64,000 nucleotides of DNA from Mesorhabditis belari (lineage: Eukaryota; Nematoda; Chromadorea; Rhabditida; Rhabditidae): NCBI GenBank assembly GCA_958450365.1, contig CAUEEP010000888.1:567501-631500 (forward strand), in the 5' to 3' direction. Position 1 is the first letter of the stretch. Every line of letters starts with the position of its first letter. The notes beneath the pieces were generated by a model, which searched no databases, was not told where the DNA came from, and was given only the letters and a program-made list of their open reading frames with translations. Made by a program: the position numbers and the translations under genes. This document shows positions 1-10,623 of the stretch, one piece after another.

Positions 1-211
1 GTCACTAGCGTAAACAAGTTTAAGTTAGATTGATACTTTTAAAATTACCAACTCCGTAGAATCCAGGCAAAATGATCAAGAGCTAAAAACTATCAGACAT
101 ACTTTGACAAATTCAAAATCCGCTCTTGATCGCAATTAGGAACATTTCCCCGCTAGGAAGCAGACTACCGTGTTTTTTGCTGGCTTACAATTAGCTTTAT
201 TATAGTGTTTA

Positions 212-684
212 CTAGGGAACGTCGCCAGATGCCTGAATTTTTACAACGAAACCAACTCCATCTTATAGAATCGACTACGCTGATTTCGAATCAGTTTTTT
301 AATCTGACCCAAATTACATTAGAACGGTAAGGTGGAAAAAATTATTCAGGAAATCGAAATAAAAATGGAATTAATGGTCTTTTTATCGAGTTTGGAATTG
401 GAAGCCTGTTATAACGTGCCAGATTAAAAAAAAAACCAAAAGAAATTGGCCGAGGAGGGGATCGAACCAGGGTGGTGCTTTGAACTCGAAGTCGCGAACT
501 TTGGCGACGCACCGGTGCGAAAAAGAACTCAAGTAAAGAGATCTAAAACTTGTAACCCAGTTATCTAGCGTTAGACGCCTCGAGGGTAAAAACTGAAAAC
601 GAATTCGGAACTAGCGTAGTCGATTGTATATGATGGAGTTGTTCTGGTTTTAAGAGGTCACGGGCACCTGGCGACGTTCCTTAG
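212..684. mobile_element. Inverted-repeat element carrying a tRNA-like segment
   Basis: Arms of about 90 bp at 212-300 and 590-684 are imperfect inverted copies (CTAGGGAACGTCGCCAG at the left, its near complement at the right). TTA at 209-211 and at 685-687 fits a 3-bp target duplication. The centre, read on the minus strand near 445-525, carries a Pol III B-box-like sequence (GGTTCGATCCC) followed by T runs. No transposase is present, so it is non-autonomous. It lies just past the last visible exon of the threonyl-tRNA synthetase gene, probably in an intron or 3' flank. Confidence 0.7.
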
Positions 685-755
685 TTAGTCTGACAACGAT
701 TAGGTTAGACTTATCCCTAGACCGGATACTTTGTTGATATCTTATTGCAATTTAC

Positions 756-2996
756 CGTTTTCTCTCTTGTCCGCACATTCACCGATCCATTTTCCCGTTC
801 CCTTTCTCCAATCACCAATACAAAGTTAAAATCTTTGAGTTTATTGTTGCTGATTTGTTCGTTTATATCCTCAAAATCTTCATATTCAACCTCAAAGCCG
901 GCTTTATAGATCTAGAAAAGATTTGGTTTTGCAACACAAAACTTACAACCTTTCCTTTAACTTCATGAGCATAGGCACTATTCGAAGAATTGATTGAAAT
1001 CACTTTAGCCTAAAGATTTGATGAAATCAAGAATGCTAGGTAGAGACCTGTCTTGGACTCAACCAGAATGGCCATTTCCCGACATAGAACTCGGTTAGAA
1101 CAGCAGTGATTCTCTCGACTGATCCGAGCACTGTTCGATGGATCATCACCGGGTGACTTTGAGTACCGTTTTTGCTGGAAATTTTAGTGTTTTATCGTTT
1201 TTAAGTTTTTTTACTTTACTTTTAGTTTGACAAAAACGAACTCTGTATATTGCAATCCAAAGCGTCGAGGCATTTGAAAGTCCAACTGAATCGTGGCACA
1301 TTGATGTTTTTGCTGAAAAGCTATGAAATTTGCATAAATTTTTTCGATAATCAAAGAAGCAAAGCAACAATTTCTTTTCAATAAGGCAATTTTAGCAATT
1401 TTTTGGCTAGAGTTCTTGAATTCAAAAGTGTAACGGTTGAATAATGGCTGAAAACGACAAACCCAGCAAGTTCTATGCTTTAGACAAATTAGTAATTTTG
1501 CATTTTCGAGGTTTAATCCAACAAACCAAGAGAACGACGTCGATCTTTGGCCCATAAAATGCTCCTTCTCCTGGCTCGAGTGACCATGGTCGGCCGAAAT
1601 CTTCGAGCGCTTGGCGAAGCGCCTAGGGAACTGATTGGATATTTTTGAAGTAAGAATAAAAACGAAAAATAAACTTTTTCCCTCAAAAATCCTAACACTT
1701 TACCTCTTCAGCCACATCCCAATCTAGGACTTTTCCAATGAAATTTTTCGGTCTTGTTGATAGATGTAGACTGTAGGGAATGTGAAATACCTGAATGTCG
1801 ATATTTTGATTGTTTACTTGATTCACCTCTTCATACACATAGGCAAGGAAGTCGAGACTGCCCATGATCTCCTTCCGAACTTGATCTCTCCGACAGAAAA
1901 TCGTTCCATCGTCCTGTTGAAAACGGCGGACACGGCTCAGTCCGTCTTTCAGAGATCTTTCCGATCTTTCGTTTCTAATATAATTAATGAATAAGCTTTA
2001 AGATCTTTAAGTGTAATGGTTAGAGAGTAGATACGATGTCTAAGTGTAGATTTAGGATACTAAAATGTTAAAATCCTGAAGGAATCCAAACACACTAAAG
2101 AAGAAAACTGTATTATGTACTATTTTTTTAAACTTAAACTACTTAAACAACATAAACTGTACTATTTTTTTTCAAAAGTAAATCAATTTGACCGAATTTT
2201 TCATGAATCATTGTTAAAAGTAAAGAAAATTTACAGAGTTCTTGGATAGAGGCAGCTTTCTACAGTCAGCTCCTCTTTTAGAAATAAAATTTCAAGTAAA
2301 CAGAGCTACTGTTTAGGAAAGGCTTTGTTTTAGCCTATTTTTATTGATTTGCTATAGGAAAGTTAAGGTTTTAATGAATTTAAGCAATTAACTAAAGACT
2401 GAAACACTTCAAACCTATGCACCACTCCAAAGTCAGCGAAACGTATCGGCAGCTCGTCGTAATTCCTCGGCTTTTGCGAGAACATTAACGCGTGACTTGG
2501 ACAGTTCATCGGTTTCAACCCAAAGTTTTCTCTTTCTGAAGTGAATCTGCAATGATCTTTTTAAACTCTAAAGATCTTGCTCTCACGTGAACATCTCCTC
2601 TCGATACTTTGCCCAGTGGCCGGACGTCTCCCAGAGTTTTGCACTGTACAAATTTGGTGTGATTACCTAAAAATATGATACTCATTAGACAATAGGGGGG
2701 TTTTATACCAAATCTATCACTTGAAGCTTTATATTTCAATTCAAAGTTTGAATTTCACTTTGTACTAGTAAAAGTCTAACATCTCTACCTCCACAAATCC
2801 CCGTTCTCGACACTGTTTTCGAATGAAATCACAGAGTCGATTGTAAATGATCGTCCCATGTGGATACCTATAACGTTCATTGAAAAAAACTTCCACTGCA
2901 CTCTCACCAAAAGAACGATCCTGGACTCAAATCATGAGTGAAAAAGAGCTCCTGCTCAGCACCAATTTGTCGATGATCGACTTTTTGAGGAGTTTG
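756..2996 (-). CDS. Threonyl-tRNA synthetase-like, partial (ten exons visible)
   Basis: Class II aminoacyl-tRNA synthetase that charges tRNA-Thr. Exons in phase (minus): 2996-2908, 2867-2789, 2666-2587, 2531-2415, 1974-1704, 1622-1527, 1312-1242, 1174-1048, 1009-950, 911-756. Recognisable parts in order: [22 protein letters not shown] (zinc Cys in motif 1 region), HRNE, motif 2 [46 protein letters not shown], motif 3 region [25 protein letters not shown], then the anticodon-binding domain ([18 protein letters not shown]). The usual motif 2 ending QDDAHIF is QDDGTIF here, and the stretch between GPKID and HQCAT is shortened. The N-terminal TGS and second additional domains were not found upstream, and the last C-terminal exon is not certain below 756. 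It could be a divergent or organelle-type paralogue, or a 5'-truncated gene. The family call is firm; gene integrity is not. Confidence 0.9.
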
Positions 2997-4910
2997 CTAG
3001 AAATGTTTTTCTTATAACCTAAATCATTTAATGTACTACCATATAGCAAGTATTTGCTGATCCCGATGGTCCACGAGTTGATTTTGAGCAAGTTTCACAG
3101 TGGTGTGGACTCTATTTAATGACTTTATTTTAAAGCTGTGTATTTCTACGGATAACGGTAGCCTGTTAATGGCTTTTAATGCTTATCAATGAAAAGTCGA
3201 TATTTTTCTTCGTAAAGATCTGGTTTTATGAACAAAAACACCGATTCGTTACCCAACATACCTCACAAACATTTTTTTTTGCTGTGGCCGTTTGAATGAG
3301 AACAAAAAACACTAAAATTTGAATTTGAGCAAGTTTGAAATCAATTTGATTTGAATTGGTTGCTTTGGTTTGACCAAAAGTTTAAACTTAAACTCAATAA
3401 CTATAATATCAGAAGAAATAAAGTTTCAAATCACATTATCATAAGAATACAAACCCACCTGCTGATAACAAAATAGAAAAATTTGAAATTAACTTCATTT
3501 CGTAAATTCTGAGCGCAAATTCTATAATAGAAATTGCTTCTGCTTTGTTGAATGACAAGTTACGAGAAACTAAAGTACAAACAGGTTTTAAGAACAAACA
3601 ATTGTTTTCACCCATTCATCAAATCGTCACATTGTTATTTTGAAACCCGATTTGCATAATTCTGAGCCATTTGAATGATCGAAGTTCAACGGGTTGTTTG
3701 GAATTTCGATCCGAAGACAAAAAATCCCTTTTGGAAAAATGTTTCGTTCCATAAAGCTTTAATAACCTTAGTGAATTGTGGATTTGTGAAGTGATCTTTA
3801 AATCTAAATTATTCAGTTGATCCAGTAAGACCTGTTTAGATAGAAGGGTCCGCCAGTCCTCAGGCGAGCTCCTCTTCACCAAGACAGGTCCCATAAGAGA
3901 GAATTGGCCCAGGGCACCTGATTGGTTCAATCGAGCGCCGAGAGTTAAGGACCTTTGTGGCTATAGTTCGATCGTAGGATCTCTGCGGGGTTTCACTGGG
4001 GAAACCTTAAGTGGGGTTCCTTGGTGGCCGTGTAGTTGTGAAGAAAAAGAAAATATTTATTTCTCGCACAAGGAATACGGTAGAGTGCGATTGGAAGGGG
4101 AAATGCAAAAAACCCAACTGCATGTGTTCGGATTCTGGTTATATAAAGTTTACTAGTGAAAAAATGATTAGGGACATAAAGAAACGATGGTATTAAGAAA
4201 AATGGAGAATTAAAGAAAAACTGTAAGCAATTTTCCCTTGCCATGCCATGAGCTGGTGCCCCATGAAAGACAAGAAAGATAATCTATTCAAATAGGCAAC
4301 ATTGAAGCAATAGGGAGCAAAAAGTTTTTTAGCAAGCCTTTTGCCAATTTAGGGATTTTCTGAAATTTTTCGGTTCTCTAATACAAAAGAATGAAAATTC
4401 TAATGAAAGGGGTTTTTTTTTGGGTTTCACTGGAGAAGACTTAAGTGGGGTTTCTTCAAACTAAACCGCAAACCAAAAGGACGAGAAGCTACCCAAAAAA
4501 ATTCTCTCTCGAAAAGACCTAAAAACAGAATGAAACGAAAATGCGACGCAAATTAAATGCAAATAGAAACGCAAATAGGAAGGGAACGAACGCGACCAAA
4601 CGATCAATCCACATTTTTGTTATAATGTTTGTAATTTGATTTGTTTACCTGTTCAAAACACTATGTAGGTATTTTTTGAAATTATTCAACTGGTATTCAA
4701 AGTAAACGTCGTGCCCGTTCGTTGTTATGACATTTCATCTCCAAATACACTGTCCCAACTAATTTTTTTTCTGTAATTTCCCTCCTCAGATAACACAAAA
4801 ATACCCAGGAGACAAGACTTTCTTATCAAACTGGGAAATTTCTGCTCTTCTGATTCTCTCTTTCTGATTTCTGATTTCTGGAAGGAAAAAACAATGCTCC
4901 GCAGTCTTTA
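2997..4910. other. No recognised gene
   Basis: I could not recognise exons here, although the missing 5' part of the synthetase gene would be expected. Short ORFs exist (for example 3619-3930 minus and 4011-4196 plus, the latter with five cysteines) but show no family motif. A direct repeat of about 35 bp (GGGTTTCACTGG, then CTTAAGTGGGGTT) occurs near 3990-4022 and 4421-4456. Confidence 0.4.
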
Positions 4911-4941
4911 CAGGGTGCGCCAAAATTATGGTAACGAAATA

Positions 4942-6205
4942 TTAGGTTGGTGCAGATGAAACTTCCGTCACACTTGTTTGTTTATATTTTGAACCTAATA
5001 AAAGTTTTTATTGAAGATATTTGTCTATCTGAAAGAGCGTCTCTTTGCGCATCTCTTGATATGTAAGACTTATGCGTTTTACTTAATTTGAAGTAATTTT
5101 TAGCTTCTAGAAAATGGTTGACGAAAAATTTCGAGTGCGGGTTTGCTTGTTGTATGATTTTAAACAAGGCAGAACGCCTGCGGAATCTCATCGTGCTCTG
5201 TGCAAAGCGTTCGGCGATGACGTGTTGTCCGAACGTCAATGCCGGACTTGGTTTCAGCGCTTCCGAGACGGTGATGAGAGTTTGGAAGACGAAAAACGCG
5301 GGAATCCGCCTCAAATTGTCGACAACGATGAGTTGAAGAACGCTATCGAATCGGATCCATGCCAAACAACTCGGGAGCTTGCAGAGCTGTTTGACTGCGA
5401 CCATACAACCATTCTCCGCCATTTGCACGCAATTGGTAAGACGAATCAGTGTGGAAAATGGGTGCCACATCAGCTCAGCGACGCAAACAAAGCGGCTCGA
5501 GCTACGGTGGCTGGAATTCTCGTCCGCCGCGCAAAGACCGCCGGTTTTCTCGACTCCATTGTTACGGCAGATGAAAAGTGGATATGTTACGACAACACAG
5601 CAAGAAAACGGCAGTGGTTGGACGCCGGTGAACCGCCAAAACCGACTCCCAAACCGAATATCCACGGAAAAAAGGTGATGCTTTGTATTTGGTGGAATAG
5701 TAAAGGTCTCGTGTATTCTGAGATGCTGGATTCGGGCCAAAGAGTCACGGCGGATCTCTACAAAGCCCAATTGAGCCGCGTGGACCAGGCATTGCGTCGT
5801 CAAGGCAATAACACGGCGACTACAAAATTCCTCCACGATAACGCTCGACCCCACACCGCAAAGATCACCCAGCAGAAAATCGAGGATTTGGACTGGGAAG
5901 TTCTGCCTCATCCGCCATATAGCCCGGACTTGGCCCCATCCGACTACCACTTGTTTCGGTCGATGCAGCATTCTTTAGCAGGAAAAAAACTCAAGAACCG
6001 CGAAGAAGTTGAAATCTGGGTGTCCAACTTCTTCGAGTCGCAGTTGCCCGAGTTCTTCGAAAAGGGCATCCATTCTCTGCGTGGAAGATGGCAAAGAGTC
6101 ATTGATAATGATGGCGAATATCTTTTGGATTGAGGTTCTGTATTAGGATTTTTATAATAAATTTTGTTTATGGTTCCAACGGAAGTTTCATCTGCACCAA
6201 CCTAA
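4942..6205 (+). mobile_element. Complete mariner element nested in the maT-like element
   Basis: Inverted repeats of about 27 bp start TTAGGTTGGTGCAGATGAA at 4942 and have their complement ending at 6205. TA at 4940-4941 and 6206-6207 is the target duplication. The element is 1264 bp with one uninterrupted transposase ORF at 5114-6133. The near-perfect ends and intact ORF suggest a recent arrival. Confidence 0.97.
5114..6133 (+). CDS. Mariner transposase, full length (339 aa)
   Basis: DD34D transposase that cuts and pastes the surrounding element. The N-terminal third has the paired helix-turn-helix DNA-binding region (ESHRALCKAFGDD, ERQCRTWFQRF). The conserved WVPHQL signature is present. 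The catalytic triad is visible: first Asp in TADEKW, second in HDNARPH, third in SPDLAPSDYHLF. It starts at ATG 5114 (MVDEKFRVR) and ends GEYLLD followed by TGA. The length matches active mariners (about 340 aa) and there is no stop or frameshift, so it may still be functional. A long antisense ORF over the same bases (4982-5971) is a shadow. Confidence 0.97.
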   Translation: MVDEKFRVRVCLLYDFKQGRTPAESHRALCKAFGDDVLSERQCRTWFQRFRDGDESLEDEKRGNPPQIVDNDELKNAIESDPCQTTRELAELFDCDHTTILRHLHAIGKTNQCGKWVPHQLSDANKAARATVAGILVRRAKTAGFLDSIVTADEKWICYDNTARKRQWLDAGEPPKPTPKPNIHGKKVMLCIWWNSKGLVYSEMLDSGQRVTADLYKAQLSRVDQALRRQGNNTATTKFLHDNARPHTAKITQQKIEDLDWEVLPHPPYSPDLAPSDYHLFRSMQHSLAGKKLKNREEVEIWVSNFFESQLPEFFEKGIHSLRGRWQRVIDNDGEYLLD

Positions 6206-6299
6206 TAGTAACTGCAGAAAACACAAATCTTTTCCAGTAAAAACTTTTAAAAAACAATAATTTTTATTAACTTTAACAAGAACATTATGTAAACAACGA

Positions 6300-7343
6300 T
6301 TATTGCTCAAAATGACCACCATTAACAGCAATACACTGGTTCAAACGCTTTGGAAATTCATCGATAGCCTTTTGAATTGTGATGATGGACAAATCGTTCC
6401 AAGCCTTAATTAGTGCCCGTTCCAAAGAGTCTACCGATGTGTGGGACTTTGCACATGCCTTGCTCTCTAAAATCGACCAAATGGAATAGTCCAAAACGTT
6501 CAAATCTGGAGAATTTGAAGACCATTCTCCTGGGCACCGTGAGCTGATATCCACTGTGATCCAATCAGGAAAGTTGTTGGCTATCCAGTCTTGTGTTTCG
6601 GCAGCTTTATGAGAAGGAGCTCCATCTTGCATAAATGTCCAGCTTTTAGTTACACAATGAGCCCGAGACCAGGGTAAAATTTCATCCTTGAACATCTCCA
6701 AGTACATCTTTTTGTCGACTGTTACCCCAGCCGGAATGAAAATTAATGGTGTTTTTCCGCTGTACGTAACTCCTGCCCAAACCATTATTTGTTGTGGCTT
6801 TTGTTGCTTTGAAACAATCTTATCATTTAATGGGAGTGGTTTTTTAGACCAGCTTCTGTCGTTTTGACTGTTATGCGCATGTTAACTATTTCTCATCCGT
6901 AAAGAGAATCTGACGATGACGGTTTGCAGCAAAACGTCTTTTTAGTTGTTTACATCGGTCCAAAAGTTTCTTTTTCATTTCATCACTCAAAAAATGACCT
7001 TTTATTTGTTTTCTTGCCTTGAATCCAGCCTTTTTGAGGATTCGTCGAACCGAAGTTCATTTCCGATGCCAATAGCGGTGGCGATTTTCCGAGTCGAGTT
7101 CTTTGTGGTGGTTGCATTCCTTTTGAGTCTCGTGAAGGTCTTTTTTCAATTTGTCAAAGTGTTGGCTGTAGTCCGTCGTCCCCTTCCTTTGCGGCCTTCA
7201 TTCGTTCCTGTTTCATTGAAGCGTTTTATAGCTCGGAAAACATTCTCTTTCTTCTCTTGCAAAAGTGTCGAAATTTCAGCAATTCGTTTTCCTTGCTGAT
7301 GTAGACGAATGATAGCCGGGCGCAGATCCTTTTTCGATTTCAT
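6300..7343 (-). pseudogene. maT-like transposase, frameshifted
   Basis: Transposase of the outer element. The N-terminal part (7343-7146, MKSKKDLRPAIIRLHQQG) is a helix-turn-helix of the Tc1/mariner superfamily. The C-terminal part (6785-6300) has the second Asp in MQDGAPSHK and the third in SPDLNVLDYSIW. Only one frame is open in each part and they do not join in frame, so it is broken. Between the second and third Asp I count 44 residues, against 37 in the related copy at 51735-52133; the difference is a 7-residue insert (ISSRCPG) before the EW(S/P) signature. Confidence 0.85.
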
Positions 7344-7453
7344 ACCTGAAAAATAGTTGTAGAATTAAATATTGCAGAAAAAAAGACAAAAACATGAAAA
7401 AAAGTGAAAAATGAGATAATTCGGGAGCGTTACCATAATTTTGGCGCACCCTG

Positions 7454-7782
7454 TAGAGAAGGAAAAAGCCTCTTTTGAATGAAATTTTTGATCGTTGACT
7501 TTTCTCTGAATTGAATCAATCTTTCAAGATGAAGAGTATGTGCAATGTACGTTTTATAATAACATTTTGAATCATTTGAATATCTTACATCCACCGTTTA
7601 CCCATGAAATCTTCATCATTGTATGGCAAGTAGAATACCTGTAGCAAAAATAACCGGTAACGTTAAAGTATTCAATGATAACAACAATCCCCAACAAAGT
7701 GCTAAAGTTTTTGAACAAAAAGAATGTAAAACTAGAATGGCCAACTTAATGGTCTCAAATAAGTGAATTTAAAGAAAATTCT
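7454..7782. other. Spacer, nothing recognised
   Basis: About 330 bp between the maT-like element and the last exon of the torsin-like gene. AT-rich, no exon or repeat recognised. It should contain the 3' untranslated region of the torsin-like gene. Confidence 0.4.
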
Positions 7783-10149
7783 TTAGACTTCGGTTCTTGG
7801 TCTTGCCGGGAGTTTGTCCATCACACGATTTTTCACATGTTTACAACCAGCTGAAGCATATTCGCCGTCATACTGAAAATTTAATGCATTACTGGCCTAC
7901 TAATACTACTAACAATTCTGTTTTACACTCACAACAAAACTGTCCGCGATTTCATCGACCATTTTTTCATCTGGACGAACGTTGTATAGCGAAAACTCGT
8001 ACCGGACGCATTGTTTCTGAAAAGATAATTCATTTTTCATTTATTTGGATAAATTTCTCTTTTTCTTACCACATGGTGCTTTTCAAGTGGGAAAAATGGA
8101 ATGAGTCGATCGATGAGGTTGTGCTTAATGAGATCTGCATCCTTGAGACCTCCTGAAATGTGGGATTTGGTTTTGGTTAAATTTTAAAAGGGAAGGTCAA
8201 CTGGCTAAATGCTATGCGATCTATACCATTCAACGCAGAATTTTATGCTGATTCTGAATATGTATTCCATTTTTTTTCTGAATGACAACCTAAGGACATG
8301 GTGCTTTTCCAGTGAGAAAAATGCAACACGAAAAGCACCATAGAAGAAATGACAACCTGCTTGGACTTATAAGCAAAAAGTTGATGGCGATTGATCAACG
8401 TTATCTTATCTGCTATATACAAAAAAGATAAAACGTCCGTCTGTCCGTTCGTCACACCTAAGCGACAATATAAAGTACGTTAGCGTAAAATTACAACGAA
8501 GTGAGCTAGAAAGCCGAAAATTTGTACTGGGGGGTTTTCGGGGGTGTGGAATCCGAATCTGCAATCAGATTTGTACTACGTGCTCTCAGGACCTCTACTT
8601 AGATACAGTACCCTTTTACTGCAAATCACATCTTACGCATGCTGCCGAGCAATATTTTTAATGTCATTTTATCTGTATGCTTTTAGCAAAGCAGCCGCAT
8701 AGCGGATGTCCAGCGCAACTGGTGGCTTTAGATATGGAAAGCGAGGTGCCAGATGGAATGCGATTATGCGTGCACAAAAGGGACACTAGTCAGCACTTCT
8801 TGAAAAAAAGCAAAAAAGCAATCGCATTTTCAACAAAACTTTAGATGGTTATAACCCCTGGCAGATTGTCATTTAGCAAAAATGGAATAGATATTCGGAA
8901 TCAGCATAAAATCCGGTGTCGGATGGTATAGGTAGCATTTAGCCGGCTCAGCCAGTTCACCTTTCCTTGTTAGAACTATGACATCTCAGTAACCCCTCAC
9001 CATCTTGTTCATTGTAATTGTAGGCATCAATTCTAACCGCTTCAAAATCCTCTGCTTTCAATGTACCCCGTGCACCATTCGATACAATCTTTTGTATTAA
9101 TTCGCATCCACGATTGCTGAAATAAAATGGTGATTTGATATTTTTTGACAGTTCTTACCTCAAAAAGAAGAAGATCGACTGTGAGAAATCACCGCTTTTT
9201 TTCGGTCGATTATGTTCCAAATAAGGCTTGAAAACGGAGACTAGTCGGGGATGGAGTTTGTCCACCTGAAAGACTTTAATCTAGCAATCTAAGCTTACTA
9301 TTTTCATAGCTACCTCTTCAATGATGAAAACAGTCCTTGGATGTCTTTGTATTGCATCGTCCAATTGAGCTTTCAGATCTTTCTGAACTTCTTTTTAAGC
9401 TATCAATTCGATTCTTCTCACCACATATTCCGAAATCTCATCTTTATTCTCATAATCTCTTCCTTGTATGTGCGTCACAAAATAGGAATCTTGACCAAGG
9501 CTAAATGTTTTTTTCTTGAGAAGAACTCTAATATGTCAAAAAAATGAGTAGAGTGATCTTTGATTTGATTTTTATTACATATTTTACCCACTAGTGTAGA
9601 TGTTCGGCGCAAAGTCTCGCCACATAACTTTTCCCACAACCCGTCGGTCCGTGAAATGCAAACACCAATGGTTTTCTGGAAATGAACGGGCTCAGTTAAT
9701 GTTATTATATTTTAAACGATTTTTCTTTCAGTATATGTTCTAATCCTGTACTCTATATGCTAATGACCCACGCTGAAGAAAATCTGAAGTGCCTTTCAAT
9801 CGCTAAAGGGACAATCTTCAACACCAAATTCTGCCCGAAAAGTTGAGTCGACAAATTTCTTTGAAGCGCTAAAACCAAAACACTCTTTGCAATGCAAATA
9901 CTTACCATTATTTCCGTTTTCGTCGAACAATTTGTGTGGCACTTTATAGCGTTGATGACATCTCATGTGGAGAGCTAAAAAGAGGAGACTTTTGAAGAAA
10001 GTCTATTGTTTAGTCTGGTTAAAATTTCAAATTCAGAACTCACGCTCAAGTTTCCACCATTTCAGTTTCCACTTTTCGAAATCGTAACAATTGACAATGA
10101 TGAGCAGACTGAATAATAGATAAAGCTTTAGAAAATTTCGACACCTCAT
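7783..10149 (-). CDS. Torsin-like AAA+ ATPase (about 336 aa, eleven exons)
   Basis: Torsins are lumenal AAA+ proteins of the ER and nuclear envelope. Exons (minus): 10149-10044, 9974-9906, 9868-9772, 9675-9592, 9527-9422, 9382-9314, 9265-9159, 9116-9001, 8152-8070, 8016-7933, 7872-7783; phases agree throughout. Visible in order: hydrophobic signal (YLLFSLLIIVNC), LFGQNLVLK, Walker A HGPTGCGKS, Walker B FIIEEVDK, lumenal core VFKPYLEHNRPKKSGDFSQS, sensor 1 FFFLSNRG, HNLIDRLIPFFPLEKHHV, and the C-terminal GCK motif (SAGCKHVKNRV). Two departures from usual torsins: Walker A ends in Ser where torsins have Asn, and the Walker B Asp is Glu. The splice joining 9592 to 9527 would create TAA, so either that junction is wrong or there is a nonsense codon. 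The intron 9000-8153 holds an inverted-repeat element. The start ATG follows an acceptor-like AATTTTAG. Family call strong; intactness uncertain. Confidence 0.88.
8189..8967. mobile_element. Inverted-repeat (MITE-like) element in a torsin intron
   Basis: Arms of about 100 bp at 8189-8290 and 8868-8967 are inverted copies (GGAAGGTCAACTGGC at the left, GCCAGTTCACCTTTCC at the right; ATTTTATGCTGATTC is shared). The internal sequence has no ORF of note. It fills most of the intron between exons 9116-9001 and 8152-8070. Confidence 0.75.
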
Positions 10150-10171
10150 CAGCTAAAATTATTTGTTTATT
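10150..10171 (-). promoter_or_regulatory. Poly(A) signal and acceptor between two genes
   Basis: On the minus strand AATAAA (10171-10166) is followed within about 15 bases by an acceptor-like AATTTTAG (AG at 10154-10153), three bases before the torsin ATG at 10149. A poly(A) signal followed closely by an unpaired acceptor is the arrangement seen between genes of nematode operons, where the downstream mRNA receives a spliced leader. The 61-bp gap is shorter than the usual roughly 100 bp. Confidence 0.55.
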
Positions 10172-10210
10172 GTTGAAAGCACGAGCACGAAATCGAATTG
10201 AAAAGTGAAA

Positions 10211-10623
10211 TCAAAGACAAAAAGCATAATCAATTCGTGAGTTGACAATTGGTGTGATCATGCTGTAAGTGCCGCCATTTTCTTTCCATTTCTCGAGAAG
10301 GTATCTGAACTTGGTGAACTTGATGAACAAAACTCGAGCATTTCAACTTGGGAAGCTTACTTTTGCAAGAACTTCGCGCATTGTTCCGTTATCTCTTCTT
10401 CAACAGTGACACCAAGAATGATGAGTGAATTCTCAGCAGGAGGATTGGTCAATGGTTGTCCATCGTCACCCCATGCATGCAAAGATAATGGAGAATCCCA
10501 TCTGAAATTTTTCAATTCAACCTGTCTTACTAGGTATTAGCCTTACCTGAAAGGCTTTTCGTTCCTTTTCGTACTTCTGTTTAAAACAAACAAATGCACC
10601 AATTGCACTACGATTTCTTTCAT
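10211..10623 (-). CDS. Unrecognised 103-aa protein upstream of torsin
   Basis: Three exons in phase (minus): 10623-10547, 10501-10361, 10304-10211. It starts MKEIVVQLVHLFVLNR and ends NSRIDYAFCL. The middle exon is acidic with SLIILGVTVEEEITEQC and the last has EKWKENGGTYSMITPIV. The first 14 residues are moderately hydrophobic but do not make a clear signal peptide. I do not recognise the family. All three junctions use GT/AG and the frame stays open, which supports a real gene. Its stop is 61 bp before the torsin ATG on the same strand, so the two may be co-transcribed. Confidence 0.68.

Larger units (their letters stand above)
4911..7453. mobile_element. maT-like Tc1/mariner-superfamily element, interrupted by a mariner
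   Basis: Terminal inverted repeats of 26 bp begin CAGGGTGCGCCAAAATTATG at 4911-4936 and match the complement at 7428-7453. TA at 4909-4910 and 7454-7455 is the target duplication. The transposase remnant lies on the minus strand at 6300-7343. A complete mariner (4942-6205) sits just inside the left terminal repeat, so this element was present first. Without the mariner and its duplicated TA the outer element would be about 1.28 kb, a normal size for the superfamily. Confidence 0.93.

Noticed and set aside
1782..1994. Plus-strand ORF of 70 residues
   Set aside because: Antisense to the threonyl-tRNA synthetase exon 1974-1704, which has clear motif 2.
4982..5971. 329-residue minus-strand ORF
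   Set aside because: It is the antisense shadow of the intact mariner transposase at 5114-6133 and has no motif of its own.
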